A DNA stretch of 64,000 nt, from the NCBI GenBank assembly GCA_002633005.1, contig NMRA01000100.1:84469-148468 (forward strand), given 5' to 3'. The notes beneath the pieces were generated by a model. That model was not told the origin of the DNA and ran no database searches. It saw only the letters and a list, made by a program, of their open reading frames with translations. Made by a program: the position numbers and the translations under genes. The stretch is from Phoronis australis (taxonomy: Eukaryota; Phoronida; Phoronidae). Shown here in pieces: positions 12,876 through 27,300 of the stretch. Positions within the stretch are counted from its first letter, which is position 1; every line of letters begins with the position of its first letter.

Positions 12876-15032
12876 TTTATACCCGGTTTAACAGGATATT
12901 CGTTGTCATTTCCACATACATGTAACACGATGCGTGCACAATGTCCATCAGACGTTCGTTTCCATATCGTTTTTTATTGGACTGAACGAGATTTGGGGAT
13001 CCTGTGCCGCCGCGTGCGAGAGTGGGCAATTCAGTGACCCGTCCCCCCTTTATTCGGGTGCCAAAGTGGTGCTTGCGGTCTTTTTTCCGACTTGCCTCAC
13101 CCCAATCGTTAAGTTTAAAAATGCTGTTGCATTCACGTTCTTAAGGTAGCAGGGTTCGTTGGATCTTAAGTCGTGTATTTACGCCTAATATCCAGAATTA
13201 GGCGCATGCGCTTTCACGTGAACCGTCGGAGTAAAACTATGTTAACTTTGAAAGTCTTAGTGGTTTTTCTTGAAAAGTATTTTTTTACTCAGAAATTTGG
13301 TTTACGGTCCTCTTTTATTACTGAATAAAGGCCTAGTGATGCAATTATTAGCTCGTCTCGGCCCAGAAACAATTTGACAAATTATCTCCGTAGGCTAACT
13401 AGCAGTTATGGGTATAAACTGGTCTTTAATTTTGTTAAATGAGATTGGACTATATTTAAAAGCAGTGTGAGACCACATTTCTAACTTAACGACTTTTAAT
13501 TCACATTCATGAAGTAGACTCCTGGAATGCAGTGAAATTTTTTGGAAGCGACATTGGTGCGCATAGTACGCCCGGGCGTAACGTTCTTTCACGTTTTGTT
13601 TGTACTGGGTTTGAGATATTGGTCCTAGGTTTGTATCGGCGTTCACGTTTGCTTTGAGAACTGTTATCGCCGATTTTACGATGTTGGCAAGTAGGTAAAA
13701 ATGGTTCAAGTCAGAAGTATTTTTCTGTCAAAACGTGTACACATTATACTCCATTAAGTTTATTCATCCTTTGCAAATATGGAAATATCAAACACGGAAT
13801 TTGTGTTCATTCAATGACACATTTAATGACTGAATAGGACTGTTAGTCCGGCAAGCTGTTAGCATCTGATTACACACAACTTCGGAAGTGAGCCCGACAA
13901 CGTCCAGTGTGAGTTATAATCAAGGAAGGCACTGTCATACAAAGTCGAGTGTTCAAAAGGGTTCGCGAAGAGTATCATGGCGTTTCATCGATAACCATAC
14001 GTATGCCCATATGGCGCCTTCCTAAAGAACACCACCTAATGCGCTTATGAGCGAAACTTAATCGCATGCGCCTACATGCGAAATACTTGAATAAAATCTT
14101 GTCTTTGAAAAAACACATTTTAAATTTAGGCGCATGGTTTTTCCAATCTTAGAAACCACCGAGTCTCTTCTGACTTGAGGTCATTTTAAGCCACTTAATT
14201 TCTTTGACGGAACGCGGATCATATCATAGCCGCGTTAAACGTAAAAACTAAGAAGAAAGTTTAAGATATGCTTCAAACTGAGACCAAAAGTTTGAAATCT
14301 ACTCTTTTTATTCCGTACATTCGTCATTAAAAAAAGTTTGGAATGTGGAATAGAGCGCCAACATCGTGATTTCTCAAGAATGGTTGGGCCGGGGGTTCAC
14401 ACGTAAATTTGCTCAGCAAAAACCTTGTGAGCATAAACGCCCTGTGGACACGCTCTGAAACATCTACATTCATCTGACCTATCCTAGGTTTCTCGGGTGT
14501 TCCTGAGAATCCCTGGAACCCAGAGTAAGGTCGATACCAGGGATGCCCCGCTAAAAGCACCGATTTTCGTATAATTTTGGTTTTTGGTATGACGGCACCC
14601 TGTTTTCAGAATTTTGACTGAGGATAAATCCAATTTTTCAGACCCGGTGTAACGGGCATAAATGTAGTACCTATTTTCGGCTTTAATGCAAGGCGTATAC
14701 ATATATATTATACTTGAAGCTTTTGTATAAATATGGATAGAAATTTTAATTTTTGGATGGTAATCATTAAAATATGGTTGCAATTTCCGTTGAAGGCCCA
14801 GAGACACTCATTGTCCAAATATATGGATTGTACACTCCTTGTGTTAAAATCCAGAGGTAGGCATCTGTTGGAAACAAATTCGCATATACATGCGACATAC
14901 ACAACACTGTGTCGCCAGCTGCAGCTCATACATATTCTAACTATCCGTTCTCTCATGTGCGTAGTTTTGAGAGACCCGGCATCCCTGACAATAGCCAATA
15001 CTTTGCTTTCTCGGTCACGTTACAGCTGTGCA

Positions 15033-15111
15033 CATGAGCGGCGCACCATAGGAGGGGGGGAGGGGGCTAGGGACTTTAGCCCACCACTTATTTCAATTTA
15101 CACCGCTCATG
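15033..15111 (+). repeat. Repeat family D monomer
   Basis: CATGAGCGGCGCACCATAGG at one end and CACCGCTCATGG at the other form terminal inverted repeats around a G-run/C-run stem, in about 79 bp. Confidence 0.8.
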
Positions 15112-15227
15112 GTTAAGGCCACTTTTTGCGCGGAAATTTCAATATCACAAGATGGCCTACACACGCGAGACGCAAGCCTGAGTACATTTTTGCTACTTTT
15201 AGACTCAATCATTCAAGCATGAGTTAG

Positions 15228-15233
15228 TTTAAT
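15228..15233 (-). terminator. Possible GRXCR1 poly(A) signal (ATTAAA)
   Basis: On the minus strand ATTAAA lies about 98 bases after the stop codon. A canonical AATAAA at 14302-14297 is the alternative, giving a 3' UTR of about 1 kb. Confidence 0.35.
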
Positions 15234-15330
15234 TGCAAAGCAAATCCGTGTTGCGGCACGAGTTATGCAGAGGTTGGTTGGTCCTGCTTTCAGCTGAGTC
15301 AAGCACGAGCGCTCACCTCGAACGGTTGTG

Positions 15331-18300
15331 CTACTCCTGTTGGTCGATGCACAAATCACAACGCACGAGTGCGTTCTCGTTGCACTGCATGCAACGAAGA
15401 GAATGAAACGTATCCGTGAAATTGTTTCTATAGAAAGACTTCTTGCTTCCATGGCAACTGCTACAGGGCACAAATCTGTAGCCACCACACTTTGAACAGT
15501 TCGACTTGACGCTGATTTTCTAGAAGAGAAAAAACATTCANGGGGGGGGTAGGGCAGAGTATTAGTCAGGATTTTGCCAGTCAGACATTCGCACCACCTA
15601 CTGGCAAATGGAATCTGGGAGAATTTTAGGGAGGCCATGGCCCCCTTGCCCCCCACCCTAATTCCGCCACTGTTGATAACTCGCGGGTGATGCACCATCT
15701 AAGCAGATAAAGTATGCAGTGACAACAACGCTAATTCGGCTACAATTTAAGATCGGATCAGCGCGGAAATGGTTTTAAATCCCAAAGCGCATTAAGTATA
15801 AATTCAACATTGACAATGATTTTTGAAATTGCTGGTGGTACATCAACAAAATGAAGTTAAAGTATATGCTACTTAATATGTTTTTAAATGAAACTCTTAC
15901 AATACCTTAAAATGTTTGAATATTGTTCTTAGTTCCCCAGTTTCGTTCAACTGCTCAATCTTCTTTGCTCCCTGAAAGAAAAAATTGTTGTCGTTTACAA
16001 AAGAGGACGCTCCTCGTCGCTTTACCAACACGGCTTGCGCCCCCTTACAGTGGAAAGCTTCATGAAAGCAAATGGGCAAACCTCATAAGCTGTGTAGCTT
16101 GTAGGTCAGATAGCTTCTAGTTGAATAATTTAACAAGGAAGAGTATGTTTTACCGCAAGCCTCTTCAATGAACGACTCTTAACTAGAACTGTGGCGGTAG
16201 CTAGCTTCAATTTACGTTTGATTTTTGCTATCGAATGTATTTAACGTCGTAAAGGGCTCTACATCCCGAACTTACATAATTGAAACATATTTTTGAAAGT
16301 CCATCCCAAAAACAACGATTCAACCTTTTGAATAATGCATTTCTAACGCGTTGGTAAGCGACAACCTGAGATTTGAGAATTAAAGCAATTAAGGGAAGGT
16401 TTTACAATAAGACACTATACGAGAGGGTATGATTTATTTGACATGGTACTGAGCTATAAACAATCTTTCTTTCGACACCATGCATTTAATCATAACGAGA
16501 TATCCCCGTATTTTGTTTCATGCAAGTCTGGTCGCCTGATTGTGAGATTAAGGGTACGAAGGACCTTGTCGACAAGTCTGCGCGTATAGCCAGGTGCCTA
16601 CAGAACTATAGATTTTCACTCATTCAAAGAGTACATTCTTTGATAGTAGCTAGCTTGTAAATTTCATTTTTGACTCTTTGCCAACCTGCCATTAATTGGG
16701 TCACGTGACCGTGTCTTTCTAATAAAAGTTATCAGATAAGAAATGTTAGTTGAAAGCAAAACAAAAATATCCATTACAAGAGAATTTCGTTAGGTTTTAA
16801 AAACAATGCATTCTGGGCTTAATTACAGCGCAAAGCGTGATTTTTTTCGCGTGCCTTGTTATAATATTTACGTTTCAAGTATATTGTTTTTTAAACCTAA
16901 AACGAGGCTCACTACTAAAATGGCGACTGTGTGAATAAGATCTACAGCTTTCTTAAGTCCATCGATTCGTTTTAGTTTCTTATAGATTTGATGAAAATCT
17001 TAAAATTTCAATTTTGATAGCCCCTTATACACTTTAAAACAGTTCCTAACAGCGTTTTGTAGAGAAATCATGGTACCAAGTGTAAAAGTTTCGTATGAAT
17101 CCGATCAGCCGTTTATGAAATATGACGTAACGAAATAAGTAAAATTTTAACATTCTTTGTAGGGTACTACATAGACTCAGGTGACATGTATTCACGTGAC
17201 TCACCATCCATACAAGGAAATGAAATCTTATACCTTATCTCCCGTAAAAAGAACAGCTCTGCACCTTGTGTTTAATACACAAAAAGAAATTCGAGAGTAA
17301 AGATAAGAACTATACTGAACACGTTATCGCTGACCTTTCATGCTATGGCGGAGCGGGACAGAAGATGTATAGCATGGAAATCTCTGTGTATAGTCAATTG
17401 TGTGCAGGTGGAAAATTAGAATATCTGTAATATATTATAAATCTACATAATATAAATCTATTGCGCGTGTTTTAGAAAATAAGATCCTATAGCTATTGAT
17501 TAAAATATTTTGCACTGAGTTGGGTTGGTTGACCAAAATCAACCGTGGAGCAGGACTTACTCCTTCAAAAACTTCCCCTGTTTCCCGGAGAATGGAAGAC
17601 TCTAAGTGGGACATACTTCTAGTTCCACCCTACAATGCCTACACACCAGGAAATGTATGTCACAGTGCCCTGTCCTCGTAATACAATGGGAAGAATGGAA
17701 ATTTGACGAAGAGCACTAGTTGTGAATTACAAATAGACCACACGTGACAGAATAACAATGGCACTAAAATTATCGATATTTTCACCCGAAGAATCCTCCA
17801 AAATAGCCAAGGGGATAATTATTTATGAAGCGTAGAGTTTTCGTGCTACACCCACTGTATCGGATCAGTAGAGATTGTCGTCTCAAGTAATGGTTTGATC
17901 TAAAAGTGGTTATATACGTGCACTTCTTAGCAAAGAATTTTTGATTTAGACCACTTACTGTAATCGGTGTCAAATTGTTATTAGTCGAGTTAGTCGTGAT
18001 TCCAGACGTGCTAAAAATCAAGACTTCGCGAGATTACGTGAGATATTGCTGTGCATTTCAAATGAGAGCACGTGACTTTGACTAGGTTTTAGCTAGGTCC
18101 TAACGTCTACTGAACGGGAGGCAGGGCTTCGATGATCAAAACTGGCAATTCGTTATTCGTTCAGTCCAGGTCCTTTAAGATGCATTATCACGGCGTGTCA
18201 TCTTATGCGCCGGGCATGGTCTGAAGAAATAACGTACTGTCAGTTCTTTGCAAACCCGGACATCACTTCTTCCCCTAGTTACTTAAAAACGGCAAGTGGT

Positions 18301-21300
18301 CTAAATCACCTCGTGGTACCTAGACCCCAATGCTTTTACCCCAGAGGATACCCAAGGCCAGACATTCGAGCGCATGGCCTCTAGACTCGCTCCTTACTGA
18401 AAAGTACGGTGGTGAAAGAAAACCTTGCAACTCAAGATACGGGAAACTCGGAGTTTTTATGTTGCGTAGCCGGGAAATATCATTTAACTTACCTCTCGAG
18501 GGCTCATTGCTGTCTCAGTGATTTAGATGCTTATTCGTCTACGAAAATCGGTTTAAGTTTCGGATTCACAATAATGAATTAAAAAAATATTGCAAGAAAT
18601 TGATGTTTCAATGAATTTTCATGCAGGTTGAAAGTGGAAAAATCTATAAAAATCGATCCCCAAGCAGCAAATTACATTACGTAATTACGTATATATTTTA
18701 AGCTAATTTGATGTAATTCTACAACAAATCATGGCGCAGGTTGATGAAATTCGGGCATCTGTCTACTTTTTCGTACCAAACGCATCTCAATTCGTGATGT
18801 TGGAAAGTTTTCAACTTGGGCTTCACCTTCCGAAATCAACAAATTAATATTATGGTCCCTAGGAGGAGACACTTGTCGAAACTGGGTCGTGAATGATGTT
18901 ATGAAGTCGAAGATGGGCATTAGAAGCTGCAGCGCTGGCAGCCACTCACGACATCTTGTATTTCATCAATATATTTATAATCCCGCTATTGACAAGAGAC
19001 CTGTTCGTCAGGTAATCTGATTTCAGGTCCTATTTTTATCGCAGAGCAATTACCACATTAGCGGTGACTTGACGACAATAGAACATTGGTTAAATAAATT
19101 GATAGGTCGTGAACTAAAACTGGTGATTTTTCGAACTGTTTCGCTTCTGACATTAAAATTCCTCGTAAAAACTTAAGCTATGATCATTTTCCCGAAGAAA
19201 TACGATAAAATTAACCAAAATTGATGCGTTAAGTTTCGGTTCTCTGGTACCCGTTGATGAATTGCTTTATTAGCTCTTTGGACGGTGGTAGATAATTGAC
19301 TTGTGAGTCTTAATGCCGGACATAAGAGCACGGGAACGCTTGGCAAATGGACTAATTTGATATCTGGACTACCCTAGATTCACTTAGAAACCGCTCGTTT
19401 GAAGTTGAATTCAAACGGTGAGGTTTCTGTAGTGGAAAGTGTCAGAAAATTTTCAATGCGCATTAAGCTTATGACAGTCGATCGTAATACCTTTTGTAAA
19501 AATCCATGAATTTTTTTAACAAGATGCGAAATAAAGAATTGACTAACAGTATATCAAGACAAAGTATCGTTATACGAGGCGAATGAAAAATTGCAAAATA
19601 ACAAAACAAAGCTGGGTCGAGTTGCGCAGACACACGCATCTTGTGAAACTTAAATTAGAGTGATCGAGGACTCCGCTTGTAATACGTGGCGATATCTCGC
19701 ATGATCTTGCGTTTTCGCGGGGTACTCTTGTCTACACAACACACGCTTGACTTGTCTAGAGACGAAATAGAGATCACCTACTCACACCAATCAAGACACC
19801 ATCAGCAAAGACTTGCGGCACCTCCACTTCTTCCGTTTGCATCCTGTCAACTAGCTCCCTCTGAAGGTCTTTGTTCATATATACATCTCTCTCTTCGTAT
19901 CTCACCATGTGGTTCTGTATAAGGTTCTTTACACGCCGGCATTGTTCGAACGTTCCTCGTATTATACTCATGCTGGTTGTATAGATAACGATTTTTCCTC
20001 TTTCCGTGACTCTGTAGTTGTTCTGCAAAACATTTCAAAGAAACAAAAATAAATATCGGTATTCGATAATTATCTTCATCGGTCTTCACGTGAACGTCTT
20101 TGTTCAAGACTCAACAGTTTTTAAACGGAAACTAGACAACGAACTGGTCTTTACGCGAATCGACTAATTCAATTTTAGGCCTCGGTGTGCCTTGGAGAAA
20201 CTCAAAGTACTTTTCTATTTTAGCGTGGTGATATTAATACCATGATGCAGGTAAATCTGAACACTACTGAAGATACAGATATTTATGACTACCTGTCGCA
20301 GTTAAAGGCATGTGTATATTTTTACCCGGATCATGTAATGCTTGACGCCAACTTCAAAACATGATTTGAACAGTACGTCAGTAGCTGCTTTCCCATACTT
20401 CAGAATCCCAGGCATTTCACAGAAATTATGTCCTCTACGGCTCAGTTGTGTTTCCGCCAGGCGGTCGATAAGTCCAGCATGTTTTGTAAAGTCACCCTAT
20501 ATTGACAGGCTCTGAAAATGTCCTTGTCAGACATGGGTGAGACTGATAACACTCTGCTTGGTTATACTGCATAAAGAAGTTGGGCGAAAGCAGAGTGGCT
20601 TGGAATTTAATTGAGTTATACAAGCCTCAAACTCATGAATAATTTTCCAAAATTAGACGATGGGCATTATTATTATTCATATCTGAATAATTAGACGCGA
20701 AAAATTATAAATCGCAACTTCAGAAATTGCAATGAAATAAATTTCTCGACGTTGCGGATCCGCTTGGCTCCTTCTACTGGGATTGATGACGGACTGGTTG
20801 CCGCGAAAATTTCGTGGCCCTCTGCCGGTGTTCGTAGACAACGATTGTAAGGCATTGGACCAACTCAAACAAATTAAAGCTGACAATTCCGTGTCTATTC
20901 AAAGACGGGTTCTTGGCTTTAACCCGGGGAGCATCTTTGACACCGCTTTCAAACCAAGAACTTTCTCTGTCCAGTACCCTCACGTCTTGCGGAGTCAATC
21001 CCAGTGCATTACGATACCGGACAGAGAGAGTTCTTGGTTTGAACGAGGTGTCAAAGAGGCTGTCTGGGTAAAGCCAAGAACCTTTCTCTGAATTGACACG
21101 GAGGTCGATTCATGTTGTCATGAACACTGGCACGTGACGACGAAATTTTCGCGGGAACCTCTGAGTTAGTCGTCAATCTCCTGTAGAGGAAGCCAGGCGG
21201 GCAAATTTAGTTTACAGTAAGTTCCAGAAGTCGTGATTTACAATTTTCCCATCCAATTTTCCAGAAATTAATCCTGCGAGATTTGATGGAACTTAAAATC

Positions 21301-24300
21301 CTGGCAAATGTGTAACCCCGTGCAAAAATTTCCTATGTTAAATTTTTCTTGAAAAATTACTGGGCTTTTTTTCAAGCAATCTTCACACGGAACAGCAATA
21401 ATAACACAGAACCCGTCTCATCGAGTTTTTGTGAACAATATTCATGTCGTTCAGGATGCGTCGCTTAGCTGTGCGCTTAAACTACGCCCACCTTGTCATA
21501 TGTGAGAATGAGTCCAAACACATCTACAAATGCGCTGAGTCCACAGAACAGCAAACCGTATTGATTACTGTAAGTCACGAATAGGACGTGCAAAGCAAAC
21601 ACTTATGATCAGTGCCGTCGTATTCACTTCCACGTCACTGCAAAATATGTCCGGCCCATATCATGGGTCAAGTGGTTATTGTAAGCCAAGAATCGTCTCA
21701 CGCGGGTTTGGGGGGTTTGAACTGCGGAACACTTGTTTGAGAAACAAATTATAAGACAATGAAAACATTGGTTTTTCCAAAGCACATACTGCACTTCACA
21801 TAAACAAATTCGTGTAAAAATGTCTGTCTTGTCACAAATTCGATTCATCTACTCTTAGTGCTAAACTGGAGGAACGAAACGTGTCGTGACTACCAAGGGA
21901 CGGAGGTGAACGGGAGGGCCAAAGACGAAAATGTCCGATGGGCATCTCCCTCCCTTTCTATAACGTGCAAAGAATAGCTCGACTGTGGCAGCTTTTCCGG
22001 AAAATGGGAATAATGTGATCGAATTGATGAGTCCGTTGTAAAACATAAACAAATGTTTGACTCGTCTTGTCGACGTGTGAACGTGTGCGTATGAATCAGT
22101 GGACGTCTATTGCGTATTTTTATATACTATACTGATTCTGGTATCGGCATAAAATTCTATTATAATAAAATTTACTTTTCTACGGGTGTTCTCAAGCAGC
22201 ACAATCATAGAATGTATGGTGAGAATATGATTGCGAATATTTTCATGTTATGATTGCAACATGGGAGGGGCAACCATAGGGGGCTGGGGGAGGCTATAAC
22301 CCCCCATTTTTTCAGTGCTGTGTCGCCCATACATGGCCTATGTGCGGTGCACCACAGGGGGGCTGCGGGGCTATATCCCCTCACTTTTTTAGTGCTGCAC
22401 CCGCCCTTGAGCAACTCGTTGCATTCTAATTTGAAATTAATTCATGTGAACAGCAAGGTATGGACATGAATTGATTATTGAGTAACAAGAGTACATTGTA
22501 AGGCCATACCAAGAGTTGGGAGACGTTGCAGTCAGAAAGACACGCACTTCAATGTATTCTTAATTTTAATTATTCATTGATATCGTGCCAAAATCCGATG
22601 TGAATCCAGAAGAGTGCGACCTTTTCGAAGTGGCTTAGTTAGGTCAAACTCCATCCAATAAATACTGATATCAAAGAAGTTCAGTGGTGAATTATTATGG
22701 GATCGCTCACTGTTATCAACCACTGAATGTGTCAATCATCATAAACGTGACTGCTTTCGAGGTATTATAAGACAAGGCATACAAAATAACACATGCACGC
22801 ACGCGCACTATACACTAAGCCTATTCATTGGTTCCAAACTCACTTCAATGTTTAGCATGCTTTTATTAATTAAGGGAAATAGGTAATTTTGAATATAAAG
22901 TTGTTTAACTGAATGTCGTTAGTCAAAAACTTTAACTTGTCACTGTCGGTGGCAGTAAACAGGTATTGTTTCAGTGCGGAGTTCTAATTGGACAATGACA
23001 AACCTCAGAACAAAAGGCGTTTTAAAGATCATTTACATTGGGCAGTTGATTTTCATTAACTACGTAAGCCAACACTAGCAGAGTTTTGCATTATCGTCTA
23101 ACAATCAAACCCGTATGATAAGACTGTCGTGTAAAACACATCAGCGATTATAACGCGGTTATGTCTCGTGTTACCACGCAATGGCCAATATTGGGCAACA
23201 GCATCCTAAGCTCTTTCCATGAAAGTTGTCTTTCGACTTTGGTTCACCGTTGTCCAGGCGCTTCATGCCGTATTACTCGTAAGCGCGCACGTTTCACACA
23301 ACGCACTGTTCACGTACCTCGTGTCGGCAGATGAGCGGTCAATAATTTCAATTCAAGTGCGTTTGGTTAGGTAGAAGTAGTAGAATACGTAGGAAAAACA
23401 GATTAGCACGGTTTGGACTGAGTAGCCACTGCTTGGTGCATTTCGTGCCATTTGACACGCAGTTTATGATACTAAGCATGTCTGCAATCTTTCAGTTTTT
23501 GTTTATTTGCTGTTAACACCATTGATAATTAGCGGTAGTTTAAAGATCGCGTTTTCCGCTCGTTAGTAAAAGCACCAATAGCCGTTTCCATGACAACAAA
23601 AATGTAGAATATATCGATAAGAGCACACTAATTGGTACAACGAATTTCCGCTAAACAAACACGATCAAGTTGAATAGACAGCAACATGTAATGAATTTAC
23701 ATAGCAAATAAATGTGTAGTTAATTACTGCTGTAATGACAGCCTGTAGTGAAAGACAAATAACTAAAAACAACAGAAAGTCAAACACCTTCAGTGGAAAG
23801 TAAAAATCACAGTGCAGATACGGCGATATTATTGTTTCGGTGCGTGACTGGATCACTATGTAAATTCAAAAAGATATCTATTAGCGGTAAAAAGTAAGTC
23901 TTTGGATCCAGTTCCTCTATTTTGTTACTCTTAACAACTCTTGTATCACATTATCCATTCAGTGACTCAGTGGGCTTGAGTTTTTAGTTGAATGGTGCTT
24001 TTATCACTCAAGTGAGACCACACCGGTGTTTTAGTGAGGGGAAAGGACGAGGGTTGGTTGAAATCACCCGAAACGGGTTTGATTTCTAACTTTTACGTTT
24101 TAATTTATGGGCTTAATTTACACAGGTAGTAATTCATTGAAGCACCTAATTTACATACGTAGCAGTGGCGGATTTAAGGGGGGCGGGGCAAGGGGGTCAT
24201 GCCCCTCCTAAAATTCTTCCAGATTCCATTTGGCAGTTCGGAGGTGCGAATGCCTGACTGGAAAAATCCTGGCTAATACATGTACTCTGCCCTGCTCCCC

Positions 24301-27300
24301 CCTAACTCAAAATCCTGGATCGGCCCCTGCGTACAGTGTATGTTTCCAGCAGTTGTCCAACTGTACTCAAGATCATAATTCGGATTACATTTTACCCTGT
24401 TTAGTAGCTGACTAAAAACGAAAATTGAATAAGGTTTTTAATCTCATCGAATCGAGTCAGTATCATAATATTCTTTTTACCGTGGTAGGAATCTATTCCA
24501 TTACGAATTGAAGTCACGAGCCGCAGAGCACAGGGCGCCATTTTCGAATCCGCAATTTTAGGGTCGACTCGGTTTTCTTGAAGCGCCAATGGTTTCGAAG
24601 CTCTTATATGTAACGAAAATAAAGGGGAAACGCTATACAAGACCAATTTATACCAGTAAAAGGTTTAATTCGATTTTTGTTTTTAGCCAGTTCAAACAGA
24701 GTGAAATGCACCTCGTCCGGGATGCAGCTTCTGTTAGTTGACTATTCCAAAGCATTTGACCTCGAGGCCTACGAACTGGTCATTGCTGCTGTCACTACGG
24801 AAATTGGAATTCCTGTGGCGACATTGACTTTCCGTCGTTTTGACAGGGCAAATTGGAAAATTATTTCTTCAACAGGGCAATCGTTTACGATTCAGTACCC
24901 CAGGGTTCCTACTAAGACCCAGTCTTTGTACTTAATCACCGACAAACTCGAAGTGTCAAGCGGTCTAAATCCTGGGGAATAACGACGCGGTCATTGTCCT
25001 ATAACACTAGCGTAATACCTTGTCCATTTCATCAAGCGCCCTCTGGTCAAGTAACAACTTCATAATTAAACGAAGAAAAAGAAAGTCAGAGGTCGGCCCA
25101 TTCAAGACATCCCAGAGCACAGTAAAGTAATTTCCGTCTAACCACTCTGTTTCTTCCCACAATGACGAAGCCGTCTTCCAAAACAACCTTGGAATGCTCA
25201 CAGCCAGTTAATTATCAATCTGGCAGAATAGCGCTCAGTGGAGGGAGCGAAATTTAATTTCCCGTAAGAGTATAAGATTAAAGTCCTCGTAGAACAGGTA
25301 AAATGACTTATAGGTATGGTCAATACATGTAATTATGTTCCTTAATTTATAGCCGATACTTACATTCATTAACCAAATTCGTTTTGAAGTTGTTTTTTTG
25401 TTTCGGAGCCAACAATTGCAGAACAGTTTTCGCGGAAAAGACTCGGCAGTGTTATAGCGTGTATGCCGTTTACAGAGCACTGTCCATCTGAACCAATATT
25501 GTTTATACCCTACTCACTAACGTCCACATTTTTTTACTGTCTAAGTTTAACAGCCAATTAAATTTTCTTGTCAGCTTGGCCTTTCGTCTCTGTCCTCTCA
25601 AGAGAAGCAAGATATCGAACGTCGCATGGGCGCACCTGGGGGAAGGGGGCGGGGTGGGTGCTCGAAAGGTACGCGCCCCGAACAATTCGAGCCCCCCTAT
25701 ATTTTAGGCTGGGTGCGCGCATGCTTTGCTTGGCATGAGATAAATAGCTACATCTCACCAACGTTTGCCAAAAATTAAATATTTTTGATTATTAGCAGCT
25801 TCTTGTATTACTGTAAATTCCCGCAGTTTTTCAAACTATTGCCAGACGGGGGTACAGAGATTGAAGAATCAAGGAAATAAAATTTCACCAGTCTGTCCAA
25901 AGTAGCGAGATATTCATGGTTTTTCATTCTTCACAAAAATGTAAATGTGCAGTAGACAGACACAATAGTAATCACTGATGGTCTCAAACACGAATGGTTA
26001 CGTCACGACTGGTGTATCAGTCATGTGACATGAATTTTAATTCTCCCATCGACGATATCTGCCTCACAGTAAATCATAAACTCAAAAGGCCACAAAGCAG
26101 GGCAGTTTTATCTCGTGAGAGTTCACATCCGTAGTTTCGAAAAAATGCGAAATTTCTTCGTGCTATTTTAAAAGATTCAATAATCGCAATCCTCGCCATG
26201 GTGTTATTCAACTTTCAGTGAAAACCGGGAATTTAATCGATAAGCTATGACAACTGTATGCAGGTTAAACTCAGCATGGCACTATGCAGGGCAACACTTG
26301 GCAAAGTAGCACTAAAACCATTTCTAGTTGCCACACATAGCCTATACATCAGTAGACTCTAACTTCCGAGCACGGCGAAAAATTAAAATGTGACCGCACT
26401 GGTTGTTTGTTGAATGCATACCAAGATTGATAATCAAATATTTAACTATCAAATTAAATGCATTTAAATGGCAAATAAGAGGATTGAGCTCGATCACCAA
26501 ATCACCATAGTTCTATGAAAGGTTACTTAGGTCTACTAAACATATATAAACCAGCGCAACAATGGACTCAAACAATCTAATCATTTTGATAACGCGATCA
26601 AACATTATAGACAAGCGACAGCGTGTTCAATGTTAATTTTGTGCTTAGGAAATAGCATACAGTCCACCCGGAATAGAACTTACGAAGTGCCCTATAGTCT
26701 TAAGATATCGGGCAACACTTGAACTTGGGATCAACAAGGTTCTATGTAATTTCAAAGTGTGAAAATTACGAATCAAATAATAACCTGATATGATTTAATT
26801 TAAATTGATATCAGCTGAGGCGTGGAGCTTGAGACATGCAACATGCGTCACTTACGTCAATAATAAAAACCACATTTATTCTTTACTCAATGATAACAGT
26901 AATTGTTTAATATAAGAAATCTATCAAATGTAGTCTTCAATTATTTGCTCGCACACGTTTAGGGACACTTGATATTTTGTCCACGGCACGAAGGTGCAGA
27001 ATAGTGCAGTTCACATTTCTTCGCAATAAAGCGGCTCTTTACATTCAGTTAAGTTGGTCAAGATCACATGAAGGCTTCATTAATATTTCACGATACTGGG
27101 TGATCAATGGATTATCTATTATTGATACGTTTAATACATATGATTTAAGGTCACTCTGGCTATGTGTATAGGTCAACGAGTTAACGAATGACGGGAAACC
27201 TAAAAAATTCAACGTCATCTGGTAGCACTGTAGTATATCTTTTATTGCAGGATCATCTAGCTACAGCACTGGCACAACAATAGACACGCATCCATTCTTT

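Larger units (their letters stand above)
9800..15330. other. Intergenic region between convergent gene 1 and GRXCR1
   Basis: No exon with a recognisable product was found. Contents are family A copy 2 (9835-10420), a family B copy (about 12650-12870), a family D copy (15033-15111) and otherwise unremarkable A+T-rich sequence. Possible minus-strand poly(A) signals for GRXCR1 are at 15233-15228 (ATTAAA) and 14302-14297 (AATAAA). Confidence 0.5.
15972..19785 (-). other. GRXCR1 intron 2 (about 3.8 kb)
   Basis: Contains family A copy 3 and a family B copy. The remainder shows no coding potential that I can support. Confidence 0.6.

Noticed and set aside
15213-15698. 161-codon minus-strand ORF
   Set aside because: It overlaps GRXCR1 exon 4 in the wrong frame and runs through a family C repeat and an N. 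The correct frame gives the four CxxC pairs.
20783-21091. 102-codon plus-strand ORF
   Set aside because: Created by the foldback element; the repeated R-E-S-S-W-F / K-P-R-T-F pieces are the two arms.
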